Shown here: positions 11,539 to 18,802 of the stretch, in pieces
Layout of the letters: each line of letters opens with the position of its first letter
Position numbering within the stretch: position 1 is the first letter of the stretch
Origin: a virus
Length of the DNA: 36,283 nucleotides
Strand: one strand, 5' to 3'
IMG/VR virus record: IMGVR_UViG_3300036820_000205
Coordinates: 1-36,283 of that record
Notes under the pieces: generated by a model
Database searches by the model: none
What the model saw: only the letters and a program-made list of their open reading frames with translations
What the model was told of the DNA's origin: nothing
Translations under genes and position numbers: made by a program

Positions 11539-12624
11539 GTGCGTATACTCATGGTCCATCCTGGCCCGGATTTCTCCGTCGCTGACGTCTACCGCGGCTG
11601 GTACAAGGCTCTGAAGGCCCTAGGCCACGAGGTCATGAGTTACAACACCAACGACCGGCTGACCTTCTACGGCCGCGCCCAGATGGAAGATGCCTCTGGT
11701 GAGCTGTGCTCCGAGTGCGGGCAGTACCCGCACCGCGGCGCGATGAGCAATAACGAACAGATCATGCAGATGGCTATGAAGGGAATCTCCGAGGCCTGCT
11801 ATATCTTCTGGCCCGATGTGGTGTTCTTCGTCAGCGCCTTCTACACGACCGCGGCGACGCTCCAGCTCATCCGTATGCGCGGCCACAAGATCGTGATGCT
11901 TCACACAGAGTCACCGTACCAGGACGATGAGCAAATGCTCCGCGGCCAGTTCGCCGACCTGAACCTGCTGAACGACTCGGCGAACCTTGAGCTGTGGAAG
12001 CAGCTCCCGAGCGTCACCGACTACATGCGGCACTCCTACGACCCGGAGTTCCATTATCCGGCCGATCGCAGCGTCACCCCCTACGAGTCTGACTTCTCCT
12101 TCGTCGGCACGGCCTTCGGCTCCCGGCAGAAGTTCTTCCACGACATGAAGCTGCATGAGAGCGGCCTTGAAGTGACCTTCGGCGGCAACGGCTGGGAGCA
12201 CGTCAAGCCCGAGTACGCAGATATCCTCCAGTACCTAGGTCACCGGCAAGACGAGTGCGTAGACAACACCGAGACCGCCCGGATCTACCGGCTGTCCAAG
12301 ATGGGCATCAACTTCTACCGCCAAGAGGGCGAAGAGGCCCATAAGGGCGAAGGCATCTGCATGGGTCCGCGGGAGATCGAGATGGCCGCCTGCGGACTGC
12401 CCTTCCTGAGGGACCATCGGCCCGAGAGCGACGAAGTGTTCGGGGCTATCCTCCCCGCGTTCACCGATGCCGAAGATGCCATAGGAATGCTCAAGTGGTA
12501 CGTCAAGCACGACAAGTCCCGCGAAGAGATGGCCCTTGCGTCCCGAGCCGCGATCGCCGACCGGACCTTCGACAACGCTGCGGTGAAGGCGATGGAGCTC
12601 ATGGAACTCGCTAATATCTGCTAG
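11539..12624 (+). CDS. CgeB-like glycosyltransferase inserted in the tail module
   Basis: GTG 11539 is preferred over GTG 11533 because TTGGAG lies five bases upstream of it; 361 aa. The N-terminus MRILMVHPGPDFSVADVYRG is a Rossmann-type first strand and loop, and VVFFVSAFYTTAATLQLIRM plus HKIVMLHTESPYQDD match the N-terminal half of GT-B, CgeB-like proteins. The C-terminal half holds DFSFVGTAFGSRQKFFHDMK and GPREIEMAACGLPFLRDHRP, the acidic donor-binding segment typical of that group (E-x-x-A-C-G-x-P). It probably transfers a sugar from a nucleotide donor; virion glycosylation has been reported in actinobacteriophages, so tail or capsid proteins are plausible acceptors. It interrupts the usual terminator-tube gene order with its own flanking hairpin. 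Confidence 0.75.
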   Translation: MRILMVHPGPDFSVADVYRGWYKALKALGHEVMSYNTNDRLTFYGRAQMEDASGELCSECGQYPHRGAMSNNEQIMQMAMKGISEACYIFWPDVVFFVSAFYTTAATLQLIRMRGHKIVMLHTESPYQDDEQMLRGQFADLNLLNDSANLELWKQLPSVTDYMRHSYDPEFHYPADRSVTPYESDFSFVGTAFGSRQKFFHDMKLHESGLEVTFGGNGWEHVKPEYADILQYLGHRQDECVDNTETARIYRLSKMGINFYRQEGEEAHKGEGICMGPREIEMAACGLPFLRDHRPESDEVFGAILPAFTDAEDAIGMLKWYVKHDKSREEMALASRAAIADRTFDNAAVKAMELMELANIC

Positions 12625-12648
12625 GTTGCGCAGGTAAGCCCTACAACC

Positions 12649-12654
12649 TACCCT
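12649..12654 (+). promoter_or_regulatory. Promoter for the tail tube gene
   Basis: TTGCGC at 12626-12631 and TACCCT at 12649-12654 are 17 nt apart, the best -35/-10 pair seen in the window. It leaves a leader of about 75 nt before the GTG at 12736; within it GACGTG/CATGTC can form a small hairpin. Confidence 0.55.
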
Positions 12655-12735
12655 GAATGTAGTAGTGTCGAGGCCGACGTGTAACTTCATGTCAGGAGCC
12701 GTCACGAGGAAACTTCTCTTGAGAGGGTGACCTTA

Positions 12736-13194
12736 GTGTCGCGTATCCATGGCCGTAACGGCATGGTGTACCTGGGGATTACTGGCCCGGGCGGATCTAC
12801 CGCTTCCGGGACCGCCGTTGCTAGCCCGATGGCTTTTGTCTCCGATTACACCATCAACTTCACTGTCGCCAAGGTGGACGTTACCGCCCTGGGTGACCAG
12901 AACCTGGTCTGGGTTTCCGGACTTCCGGACGCCTCTGGCGACTTCACCGGTTTCTTCGACACCGCTACCTCGCAGACCTACCAGGCCGCGGTTGACGGAC
13001 AGTCCCGGAACTTCTACCTGTACCCCTCGCTGACCGGGTCCGGTGGCGTGGACGTGAACGAGTACTTCTTCGGCACCATCCTGCCTGACTTCGCCGTTGC
13101 CGGTGGCGTCAGCTCGGCCGTGACCATGAAGTCCACGTGGAACGCCGCTTCGCAGGTCCAGCGCTACCCGGCCCTGGGTATAACCGGAACGTAA
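12736..13194 (+). CDS. Major tail (tube) protein
   Basis: GTG 12736 is chosen with GAGAGG eight bases upstream; GTG 12727 lies on top of that site. 152 aa. The sequence is beta-rich and Gly/Ser/Thr rich: NGMVYLGITGPGGSTASGTA, FVSDYTINFTVAKVDVTALG, DFTGFFDTATSQTYQAAVDG and FGTILPDFAVAGGVSSAVTM. The segments 'MVYLG', 'DYTINFTVAKVDVTALGDQN' and 'DASGDFTGFFD' are those of small siphovirus tail tube proteins. It has its own promoter and a strong terminator downstream, as expected for an abundant virion protein, and is followed by the chaperone pair and tape measure. Confidence 0.8.
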   Translation: MSRIHGRNGMVYLGITGPGGSTASGTAVASPMAFVSDYTINFTVAKVDVTALGDQNLVWVSGLPDASGDFTGFFDTATSQTYQAAVDGQSRNFYLYPSLTGSGGVDVNEYFFGTILPDFAVAGGVSSAVTMKSTWNAASQVQRYPALGITGT

Positions 13195-13202
13195 GCGTGA
13201 GA

Positions 13203-13234
13203 GAGCCCCGTGTCACGGACATGGCACGGGGCTC
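13203..13234 (+). terminator. Terminator after the tail tube gene
   Basis: GAGCCCCGTG (13203-13212) and CACGGGGCTC (13225-13234) form a perfect 10-bp stem with a 12-nt loop, 8 nt beyond the stop codon. It would limit read-through from the tube gene into the chaperone genes. Confidence 0.8.
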
Positions 13235-13248
13235 GTCTCCAGCCTAGG

Positions 13249-13254
13249 TAGGCT
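13249..13254 (+). promoter_or_regulatory. -10 element TAGGCT before the chaperone genes
   Basis: TAGGCT follows directly after the terminator and lies 60 nt upstream of GTG 13315. The same hexamer precedes the tape measure gene at 14464. No clear -35. Confidence 0.45.
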
Positions 13255-13314
13255 GTAGCGGGGACTGCTAGTTGCAGGCAGACTCTATCCTACCGAAGCT
13301 CAAGGAGCTACCAC

Positions 13315-13776
13315 GTGAGCACTACCGAATCGGAACTGGCCGCCCTTCAGATTGAGACCGCCGACCAGGCTGCCCTCCTGCCCGAGGACAAGCGCGTCAA
13401 GCGGACCGTCGATGGTCCCTCTCTGACCTTCAAGGATGAGGAGTTCGCTCTCTCCGAGGAGATTGGGTACATGGCCCTCATGGAGTGGGCGGCAGCTTCT
13501 GACCTAGCCGTAGACAGCGGCGAAGGCCTGATCGCTATCTACCACATGCTTCAGAGCGTCCTCCGGGACGATACCGAGTTCAAGGCCTTCAGGGCACACG
13601 CTCGTGTCACTAAGGGCGGCCCTGAAGAGCTGCTGGATTTCATCAACGCGGCTATGGAGGCTATCACTGCCCGCCCTACCGAGGGGCGCGAGCCCTCTGC
13701 CGATGGGTCCTCGGCCAGTACGCCCGCATCGAAGGCACGTACCGACGTGCCACGGGCCAAAGGCTCGAAACGCTAA
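13315..13776 (+). CDS. Tail assembly chaperone (upstream frame)
   Basis: GTG 13315 has AAGGAG upstream; 153 aa. It begins acidic (STTESELAALQIETADQAAL), has a central helical domain (SEEIGYMALMEWAAASDLAV, then IAIYHMLQSVLRDDTEFKAF) and ends in a disordered Ser/Ala/Lys tail. Place and character match the lambda gpG-type chaperone that coats the tape measure protein during tail assembly. A second open frame, -1 relative to this one, overlaps its 3' part and continues to 14087, which is the classic frameshift arrangement. Confidence 0.8.
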   Translation: MSTTESELAALQIETADQAALLPEDKRVKRTVDGPSLTFKDEEFALSEEIGYMALMEWAAASDLAVDSGEGLIAIYHMLQSVLRDDTEFKAFRAHARVTKGGPEELLDFINAAMEAITARPTEGREPSADGSSASTPASKARTDVPRAKGSKR

Positions 13777-14087
13777 ACGCCCGGCAGCTCTGTAATGTGG
13801 CCTGGTCGATGATCTACGATGAGATCGCGGAGGCGCGGCGGACGGCGCAGAGCGCTGGCGCGAAGTTCGAGAACACGCTTGAAGAGCAGGTAGAAGACGT
13901 AGAGATCAAGCTTGGCCTGCGTTTCGACAACGTGGCGTACGCACTGGAGCAGCACAAGAAGCTTCTCGCCCTTCAGGGCAAGGAGTGGGACGATACACCG
14001 GTCGAAATGGACTGGCGCATGCAGGATCGGGAGATCCCCGGCACCTTCATGGGCGACCCGAACGACCCGGCACGTAAAGGGAGGTGA
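13686..14087 (+). CDS. Tail assembly chaperone frameshift extension (-1 frame)
   Basis: The -1 frame is open from 13626 to 14087. Upstream of the only convenient start (GTG 13797) it already encodes convincing protein: RWVLGQYARIEGTYRRATGQ, then RLETLNARQLCNVAWSMIYD. That makes an independent start unlikely and a -1 shift likely, giving the lambda gpGT-type fusion. A candidate slip site is G-GGG at 13683-13686, where a P-site glycine tRNA on GGG can re-pair one base back on GGG; no perfect X-XXY-YYZ heptamer is present, so the exact site is uncertain and the start coordinate here is that candidate. The extension is helical and ends DPNDPARKGR, abutting the next gene. Confidence 0.75.
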   Translation, partial: ARALCRWVLGQYARIEGTYRRATGQRLETLNARQLCNVAWSMIYDEIAEARRTAQSAGAKFENTLEEQVEDVEIKLGLRFDNVAYALEQHKKLLALQGKEWDDTPVEMDWRMQDREIPGTFMGDPNDPARKGR

Positions 14088-14089
14088 CC

Positions 14090-14458
14090 GTGGCCGACTA
14101 CAACATCCACTGGGATGAAGAGGCACTTGAGGAGATGCTCAACACGCCTGAGGGCCTAGTTGGAAAGCTGCTTCAAGAGCTGAGCCTGAAAGCCGCTCTG
14201 ATAGCTAAGGCCGCGGCACCTACCCAGTCTCCGCGGACGTTCTCGTGGGGCAAGAAGGGCTCATCATCGTACCTGCCCTGGTCCGGAGGTTACACTAAGG
14301 CCCGGATCGTGCCCGCGATGGGATACACCAAGGGCGGCACGCTGTTCGGCGGGGTCAACGCTCCGTATGGGCCGACCCTCTTCCTTGAGCGGCCGGCCCG
14401 CCAGATGCACCGCACCTACCCCTTCCTGACCACGGGCCTGTATTCGATCTCTGTCTAA
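14090..14458 (+). CDS. Minor tail component upstream of the tape measure, 122 aa
   Basis: GTG 14090 follows AGGGAGG with five-base spacing; GTG 14084 lies within that site. The product starts MADYNIHWDEEALEEMLNTP, continues with a helix (LLQELSLKAALIAKAAAPTQ) and then a Gly/Tyr-rich beta part (GGYTKARIVPAMGYTKGGTL, then FGGVNAPYGPTLFLERPAR). The helix followed by 'R.SF.W' and a 'Y...LE.G'-like ending recalls HK97 gp10-like proteins, which act at the head-tail joint or tail completion, though such genes usually lie earlier in the operon. Assignment is tentative. Confidence 0.5.
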   Translation: MADYNIHWDEEALEEMLNTPEGLVGKLLQELSLKAALIAKAAAPTQSPRTFSWGKKGSSSYLPWSGGYTKARIVPAMGYTKGGTLFGGVNAPYGPTLFLERPARQMHRTYPFLTTGLYSISV

Positions 14459-14463
14459 TCGGC

Positions 14464-14469
14464 TAGGCT
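14464..14469 (+). promoter_or_regulatory. -10 element TAGGCT before the tape measure gene
   Basis: TAGGCT lies 22 nt before GTG 14492, with AAGGAGG between them, so the RNA would have a short leader carrying a standard ribosome binding site. Confidence 0.45.
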
Positions 14470-14491
14470 GTAAGATGACGAAGGAGGCACT

Positions 14492-17400
14492 GTGTCTGGA
14501 CGGTTGCTAGGCGAGGGCTATGTTGGCATCCTGCCGCAGACCGATGCTTTCCGGACCCAGGCCGACGCTAAGATCAAGCAGGCCCTGTCGGGCCTCAAGC
14601 CTACCGTCAACATCTCGCCGAACATCAACCAGGCCGCACTGGTCAAGACGATCGGCCAGCTCAAGGCTGAGCTAACGGCCCTCGGGCGCGGCAACAACGT
14701 CGTCATCAACGGCAATACTTCTATGCTCGCGGCCAAGCTAGCTGCTATCCAGGCACAGGCGACCGGTGTCAACCGGACCCTAAGCAGCGGCGCAGGCCCG
14801 AACCTCCTGAGTTCAACCTCCATCGCTACGGCGACGAACGAACTCGGCAAGATGGACAGCCGTATCCAGCAGCTCAAGCAGGACATGGCTGACGGAGGTA
14901 CGACGGGCGCCGCAGCGTTCGGGGCAATCTCTAAGGCAATCGCGATCGCCGAGGACAAGCTTCAGGCTCTTCGTTCCAACGGTATCGTCTCGCCGAGTGA
15001 TATCCAGGACGTCACGAACCTGGACCGCTCCCTGGCCGACCTCTCCAAGACCTTGCAGGCGTCCGCGGAAGCAGGCCGGTCGGCAGCCGGAGGCTACGGT
15101 TTCTTCGGCCGGATGGTTGCCGCTATCTCCCACACCTCCATCCCGCTGTTCGCGGCGGGCATGGACAAGCTCTCGGGCTCGGTTATCCCCGGCTTCGGAG
15201 ACGTGCTACTGGGAGCACTGCCGCATATGCTCGCCTATGCCTCTGGCATGCACATGCTGCTTGAAGCGGTTGTCGAGTTCACCGCGGTCTGGGCTCCTGC
15301 TACGGTCGCGATGCTTGCCTTCTTCGCCGCTGCGGCGCCTGAGGCTTATGCGATGTACAAGCAGCTCTACAACATGTACACGATCGGCAAGGCAACTGGC
15401 GATGTCTTTGCTAGCTACCCCAAACTGACCGGCGCCCTGACCGCAGCCCTGAAGCCTCAGCTACTGGAGCTCTACGGCATCGCCTTGCAGGGTATTGACG
15501 ACTCGTCGGGCAAGCTGGGTCCGGCCCTGGACATCGTGGCGAAGGGCGTGGACAACGTCGCGGCCCGTATCGTCGCGTGGACGCAGAACAGCAGTGGCGG
15601 ACTGGAGAAGTTCATAGCTTCTGGCGCCCACGATGCTGGCCTGCTGGCAGACGCCTTCGTCCAGCTCGGCCGCATCCTGCACACCGTCCTTCAGTCCGTG
15701 CCTGGCTATGCCGTGATGCTGCTGGAGTTCGGCGACGCCTGCCTGACCGTTCTGGCCGATGTTACGCGCTTCCTCCAGCCTGCCATCGCGCTGTTCCTGA
15801 AGCTCCACGGGGCAATCTTCTACCTGGGCTTGGCGACTACCCTCGTCGCGACGTTCGGTACCGCGTTCCTGAGCGCTATGACGGCTGTGGCCGCGGGCAC
15901 CGCGATTGAGGCTACTACCGGCAAGCTAGCTGGCATGGGCGCCGCTCTGGGGGGCCTGATCGGCGGGATGGTCAATGCCGCTAAGTACGCAATTGCTTTC
16001 AGCACGACACTGCTAGCTATCGCCCGGTCGGAAGGCATAGCAACCGCGGCTAGTGACCTGTTCGAAGGAGCCATGGCGGCGATTCCGTTCGGCCCGCTAG
16101 GCTTGGCTATCGCCGCGTTCTCCGCGATCGTCGGTTACGGCCTTTTCACGGCATTCACGAATGCTGGCACCGCTGCACAGAAGTTCAATGCGCAGATGCA
16201 GAAGATGGTCGCGCAGTCGAACTACCTAGCGCTTCAGCAAGATATCCAGGCGGCTATAGCGGCGACCGCGGCTAAGCTGAACGACGTCACCAACGTTTAC
16301 AGCAACCTGACGAACAACCTGAACGAGAACACTAAGGCTGCTCACGCAACTGCGGCTTCGTATGGCGGTCAGGCACAGGAACTTACGGCAGCTAAGGCCG
16401 CTATTACCCAGTACACCCAGGGGCTGGGCCTGCTGATTGAGCAGAGCGCTACCGCGTCGATCCGGCAGAACAACTTGGCTCAGCAGTACGGCGGTGTCGG
16501 CGCGGCTATGGGCCTGATGAACTTGGCCGGGGTCAAGGCTTCTTCCTTGGCTACGGACAGCGCTAGTCAGTACCACCTGCTTCAGATCCAGCTTCAGGGT
16601 GTTGCACAGGGCTACGGCCTGATGACCACGCAGGCGGGCGCGGCCGGTAACCAGCTCAATGCGATCAACATCAGCACCTCGGCGGCCGTCAAGGCCCTAG
16701 GAACGCTGACCGGGGCCGAGTCGGCGTGGCTGACCCTGCTGACCGGTGGCGTCGGTGACTTGCAGACCTTCGAGTCTGGCCTGAGCGGCCTTACCAAGGT
16801 GCAGACCTCTGTAGCGACCACGGCGGGCACCGCGGGTAGTGTAATAAAGACTACTTCTACCACTACTGCGGGCCTCGCTGTGGCTACGAGCAAGAACACC
16901 GCGGCTATGCTCTCCCAGCAGGCGGCTTTCGCCGGTCAGGTCAACGCTGCGGGGACGTACCTCGGCTCGCTCCAGAACTTGTCGGCCGCGATGGGTAACA
17001 CCAAGACATCTCAGAACCTGCTGATGCAGGCAATCAAGGGCACCGTCGCTCAGATGCTGCCGTTCGCTAAGGGTTCTGAGACGAACATCTCCATGCTGTC
17101 CGGTCTGGCTCAGCTAGTCGGCGGCCCAGCTACGACCAACTTCCAGACGCTGTCCAAGTGGGTCGGCAACACCAAGGACGCTGAAAACAACGCGGTCGGC
17201 GCGACGGACAAGCTGACCATAGCCTCGTCCAACCTATCGTCGGCGGCCAAGAATCTAGCGGGCACGCTGTCTCAGGACATCACTAACGCACAGGCTCTGG
17301 CTCTCACCCAGGGAGCTCTGACCACGGCGACGGACAAGTTCCACACCGCGATGGACAACAGCAACGACACGCTGAACGCGTCCGTGAAGCTCACTGGGCT

Positions 17401-18691
17401 CGACTATTACAACGCCCTGGTGAAGGCTACCCACAGTACGAGCACGGCGACCGAGTACACCGACGCGTTCATGAAGCAGCAGGGCTACACCCAGAACGCG
17501 ATCAATGAGATGAACTCGTACCTGGACAAGCAGGGCGAGAAGCTCAACAACACCGCGACGGCGGCCCAGAAGGCTCAGACGGCCCTGAACAACTACGCAA
17601 AGGGCGGTCCGTACAACGCGCAGGTCACCACCACAGTCAGCGCGACGGGTACCGTACAGGCTAAGGGCGCTGGTCCGGGCCTGAACGATGTCTTGGCTCA
17701 TATCTCGTTCACATCGAGCGGCCACTTCGCCGCGGGCGGTATCGTGCCAGGCGGAAGCCCCGGTGGCGACAACCATCTGGCGATGGTGAAGAGCGGCGAG
17801 CTGATTATCCCGAGCCAGCACGCCCCCCGGTTCGCGAACATGGCTAAGGCCGCGGGCATAAAGGGCTATGCAGCGGGCGGTGTGGTTCCTAGCCTCGGCG
17901 TCAGTAGCGCGGTCAATGCGGTCAACAACACCGACCAGACGGGCATGCAGACCGGTAGCCAGCAGATCATGACCCAGGCCGTCAAGGAAATGACCACCTC
18001 CATTAAGAACTCCTTGACGCAAGGAGCAGGCTCGGGCTCACCGGTCAACTTCTCTCCCACCGGAGGCGTCAACCAATGGAAGAGCGTGGTGCTTGAAGCT
18101 TTGGCGATGAACGGCCTGCCCTCTTCACTGCTGAACCAGGTGCTGTACCAGATGCAGACAGAATCGGGCGGCAACCCGAACGCGCAGAACAACACGGACG
18201 TCAACGCCCAGCATGGTGACCCGTCGCGAGGCTTGCTTCAGACCATCGGTACTACTTTCGCGGCGTACCACATCGCTGGTACCAGTTCGAACATCTTCAA
18301 CCCTCTGGCTAACGTAGCGGCAGCGATCAACTACGCTAAGCACACCTACGGTCCGTCCCTGATCAACGCCTCTGGAATGGGCATGGGTTCAGGTCATGGC
18401 TATTCGGCCGGAGGGATCACGCCAGAGGGCATCATCGGCATGGGTATGCGGTCCGGCACCCCCTACAGCATCGGTTCAGGCGAGTACGTCGGACCGCTGA
18501 TGGGAAACAGCGCCTCGGCTATGGGCCTAAACGGAAACACGGGCATGCTGATTCCGATCCTTCAAAAGCAGAACGCTTTGCTGGAGCGGGCCAACCAGAT
18601 CGCCTCTGGTCAAGCTCAGAACTACGCCCAGGGGCTGAACAACGCCGTGGGCGGCGGGGCGCGGAAGGCCTACTTCGCCTCGGGCGGGTAG
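14492..18691 (+). CDS. Tape measure protein with C-terminal transglycosylase domain
   Basis: GTG 14492 with AAGGAGG upstream; 1399 aa, the longest helical protein here, in the position that follows the chaperones. The N-terminal 200 residues are coiled-coil like with many Gln/Lys/Leu (AALVKTIGQLKAELTALGRG). Hydrophobic segments at about residues 230-290 and 430-560 (AAPEAYAMYKQLYNM is between, and LFLKLHGAIFYLGLATTLVA belongs to the second) can insert in the host membrane. The long middle is Thr/Ala/Gln rich. Near residues 1190-1290 is a soluble lytic transglycosylase-like domain: YQMQTESGGNPNAQ with catalytic Glu in the 'ESGG' motif (near residue 1224), then GDPSRGLLQTIGTTFAAYH. It sets tail length and can cut peptidoglycan during DNA entry. 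Confidence 0.92.
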   Translation: MSGRLLGEGYVGILPQTDAFRTQADAKIKQALSGLKPTVNISPNINQAALVKTIGQLKAELTALGRGNNVVINGNTSMLAAKLAAIQAQATGVNRTLSSGAGPNLLSSTSIATATNELGKMDSRIQQLKQDMADGGTTGAAAFGAISKAIAIAEDKLQALRSNGIVSPSDIQDVTNLDRSLADLSKTLQASAEAGRSAAGGYGFFGRMVAAISHTSIPLFAAGMDKLSGSVIPGFGDVLLGALPHMLAYASGMHMLLEAVVEFTAVWAPATVAMLAFFAAAAPEAYAMYKQLYNMYTIGKATGDVFASYPKLTGALTAALKPQLLELYGIALQGIDDSSGKLGPALDIVAKGVDNVAARIVAWTQNSSGGLEKFIASGAHDAGLLADAFVQLGRILHTVLQSVPGYAVMLLEFGDACLTVLADVTRFLQPAIALFLKLHGAIFYLGLATTLVATFGTAFLSAMTAVAAGTAIEATTGKLAGMGAALGGLIGGMVNAAKYAIAFSTTLLAIARSEGIATAASDLFEGAMAAIPFGPLGLAIAAFSAIVGYGLFTAFTNAGTAAQKFNAQMQKMVAQSNYLALQQDIQAAIAATAAKLNDVTNVYSNLTNNLNENTKAAHATAASYGGQAQELTAAKAAITQYTQGLGLLIEQSATASIRQNNLAQQYGGVGAAMGLMNLAGVKASSLATDSASQYHLLQIQLQGVAQGYGLMTTQAGAAGNQLNAINISTSAAVKALGTLTGAESAWLTLLTGGVGDLQTFESGLSGLTKVQTSVATTAGTAGSVIKTTSTTTAGLAVATSKNTAAMLSQQAAFAGQVNAAGTYLGSLQNLSAAMGNTKTSQNLLMQAIKGTVAQMLPFAKGSETNISMLSGLAQLVGGPATTNFQTLSKWVGNTKDAENNAVGATDKLTIASSNLSSAAKNLAGTLSQDITNAQALALTQGALTTATDKFHTAMDNSNDTLNASVKLTGLDYYNALVKATHSTSTATEYTDAFMKQQGYTQNAINEMNSYLDKQGEKLNNTATAAQKAQTALNNYAKGGPYNAQVTTTVSATGTVQAKGAGPGLNDVLAHISFTSSGHFAAGGIVPGGSPGGDNHLAMVKSGELIIPSQHAPRFANMAKAAGIKGYAAGGVVPSLGVSSAVNAVNNTDQTGMQTGSQQIMTQAVKEMTTSIKNSLTQGAGSGSPVNFSPTGGVNQWKSVVLEALAMNGLPSSLLNQVLYQMQTESGGNPNAQNNTDVNAQHGDPSRGLLQTIGTTFAAYHIAGTSSNIFNPLANVAAAINYAKHTYGPSLINASGMGMGSGHGYSAGGITPEGIIGMGMRSGTPYSIGSGEYVGPLMGNSASAMGLNGNTGMLIPILQKQNALLERANQIASGQAQNYAQGLNNAVGGGARKAYFASGG

Positions 18692-18802
18692 CGCCTAGGC
18701 TTAGCCTCCTATAGGCTTGGGGCGAACTTAGAACAACCCCGGTCGTGAGCATTTTGTTCCCAGGGCCGGTAGACTGGCTAGGACAGGACAAGGAGGCTCC
18801 AA
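18692..18802 (+). promoter_or_regulatory. Intergenic region with -10 TAGACT (18770-18775)
   Basis: TAGACT in context GCCGG-TAGACT-GG lies 27 nt before GTG 18803, with AAGGAGG between. Upstream, AGCCT/AGGCT arms (about 18702-18716) bracketed by CGCCT/GGGGCG could form a weak interrupted hairpin terminator after the tape measure gene. Confidence 0.45.

Noticed and set aside
13797-14087. Independent gene starting at GTG 13797
   Set aside because: The frame encodes convincing protein well upstream of that codon and no ribosome binding site precedes it, so it is better explained as the frameshift extension.
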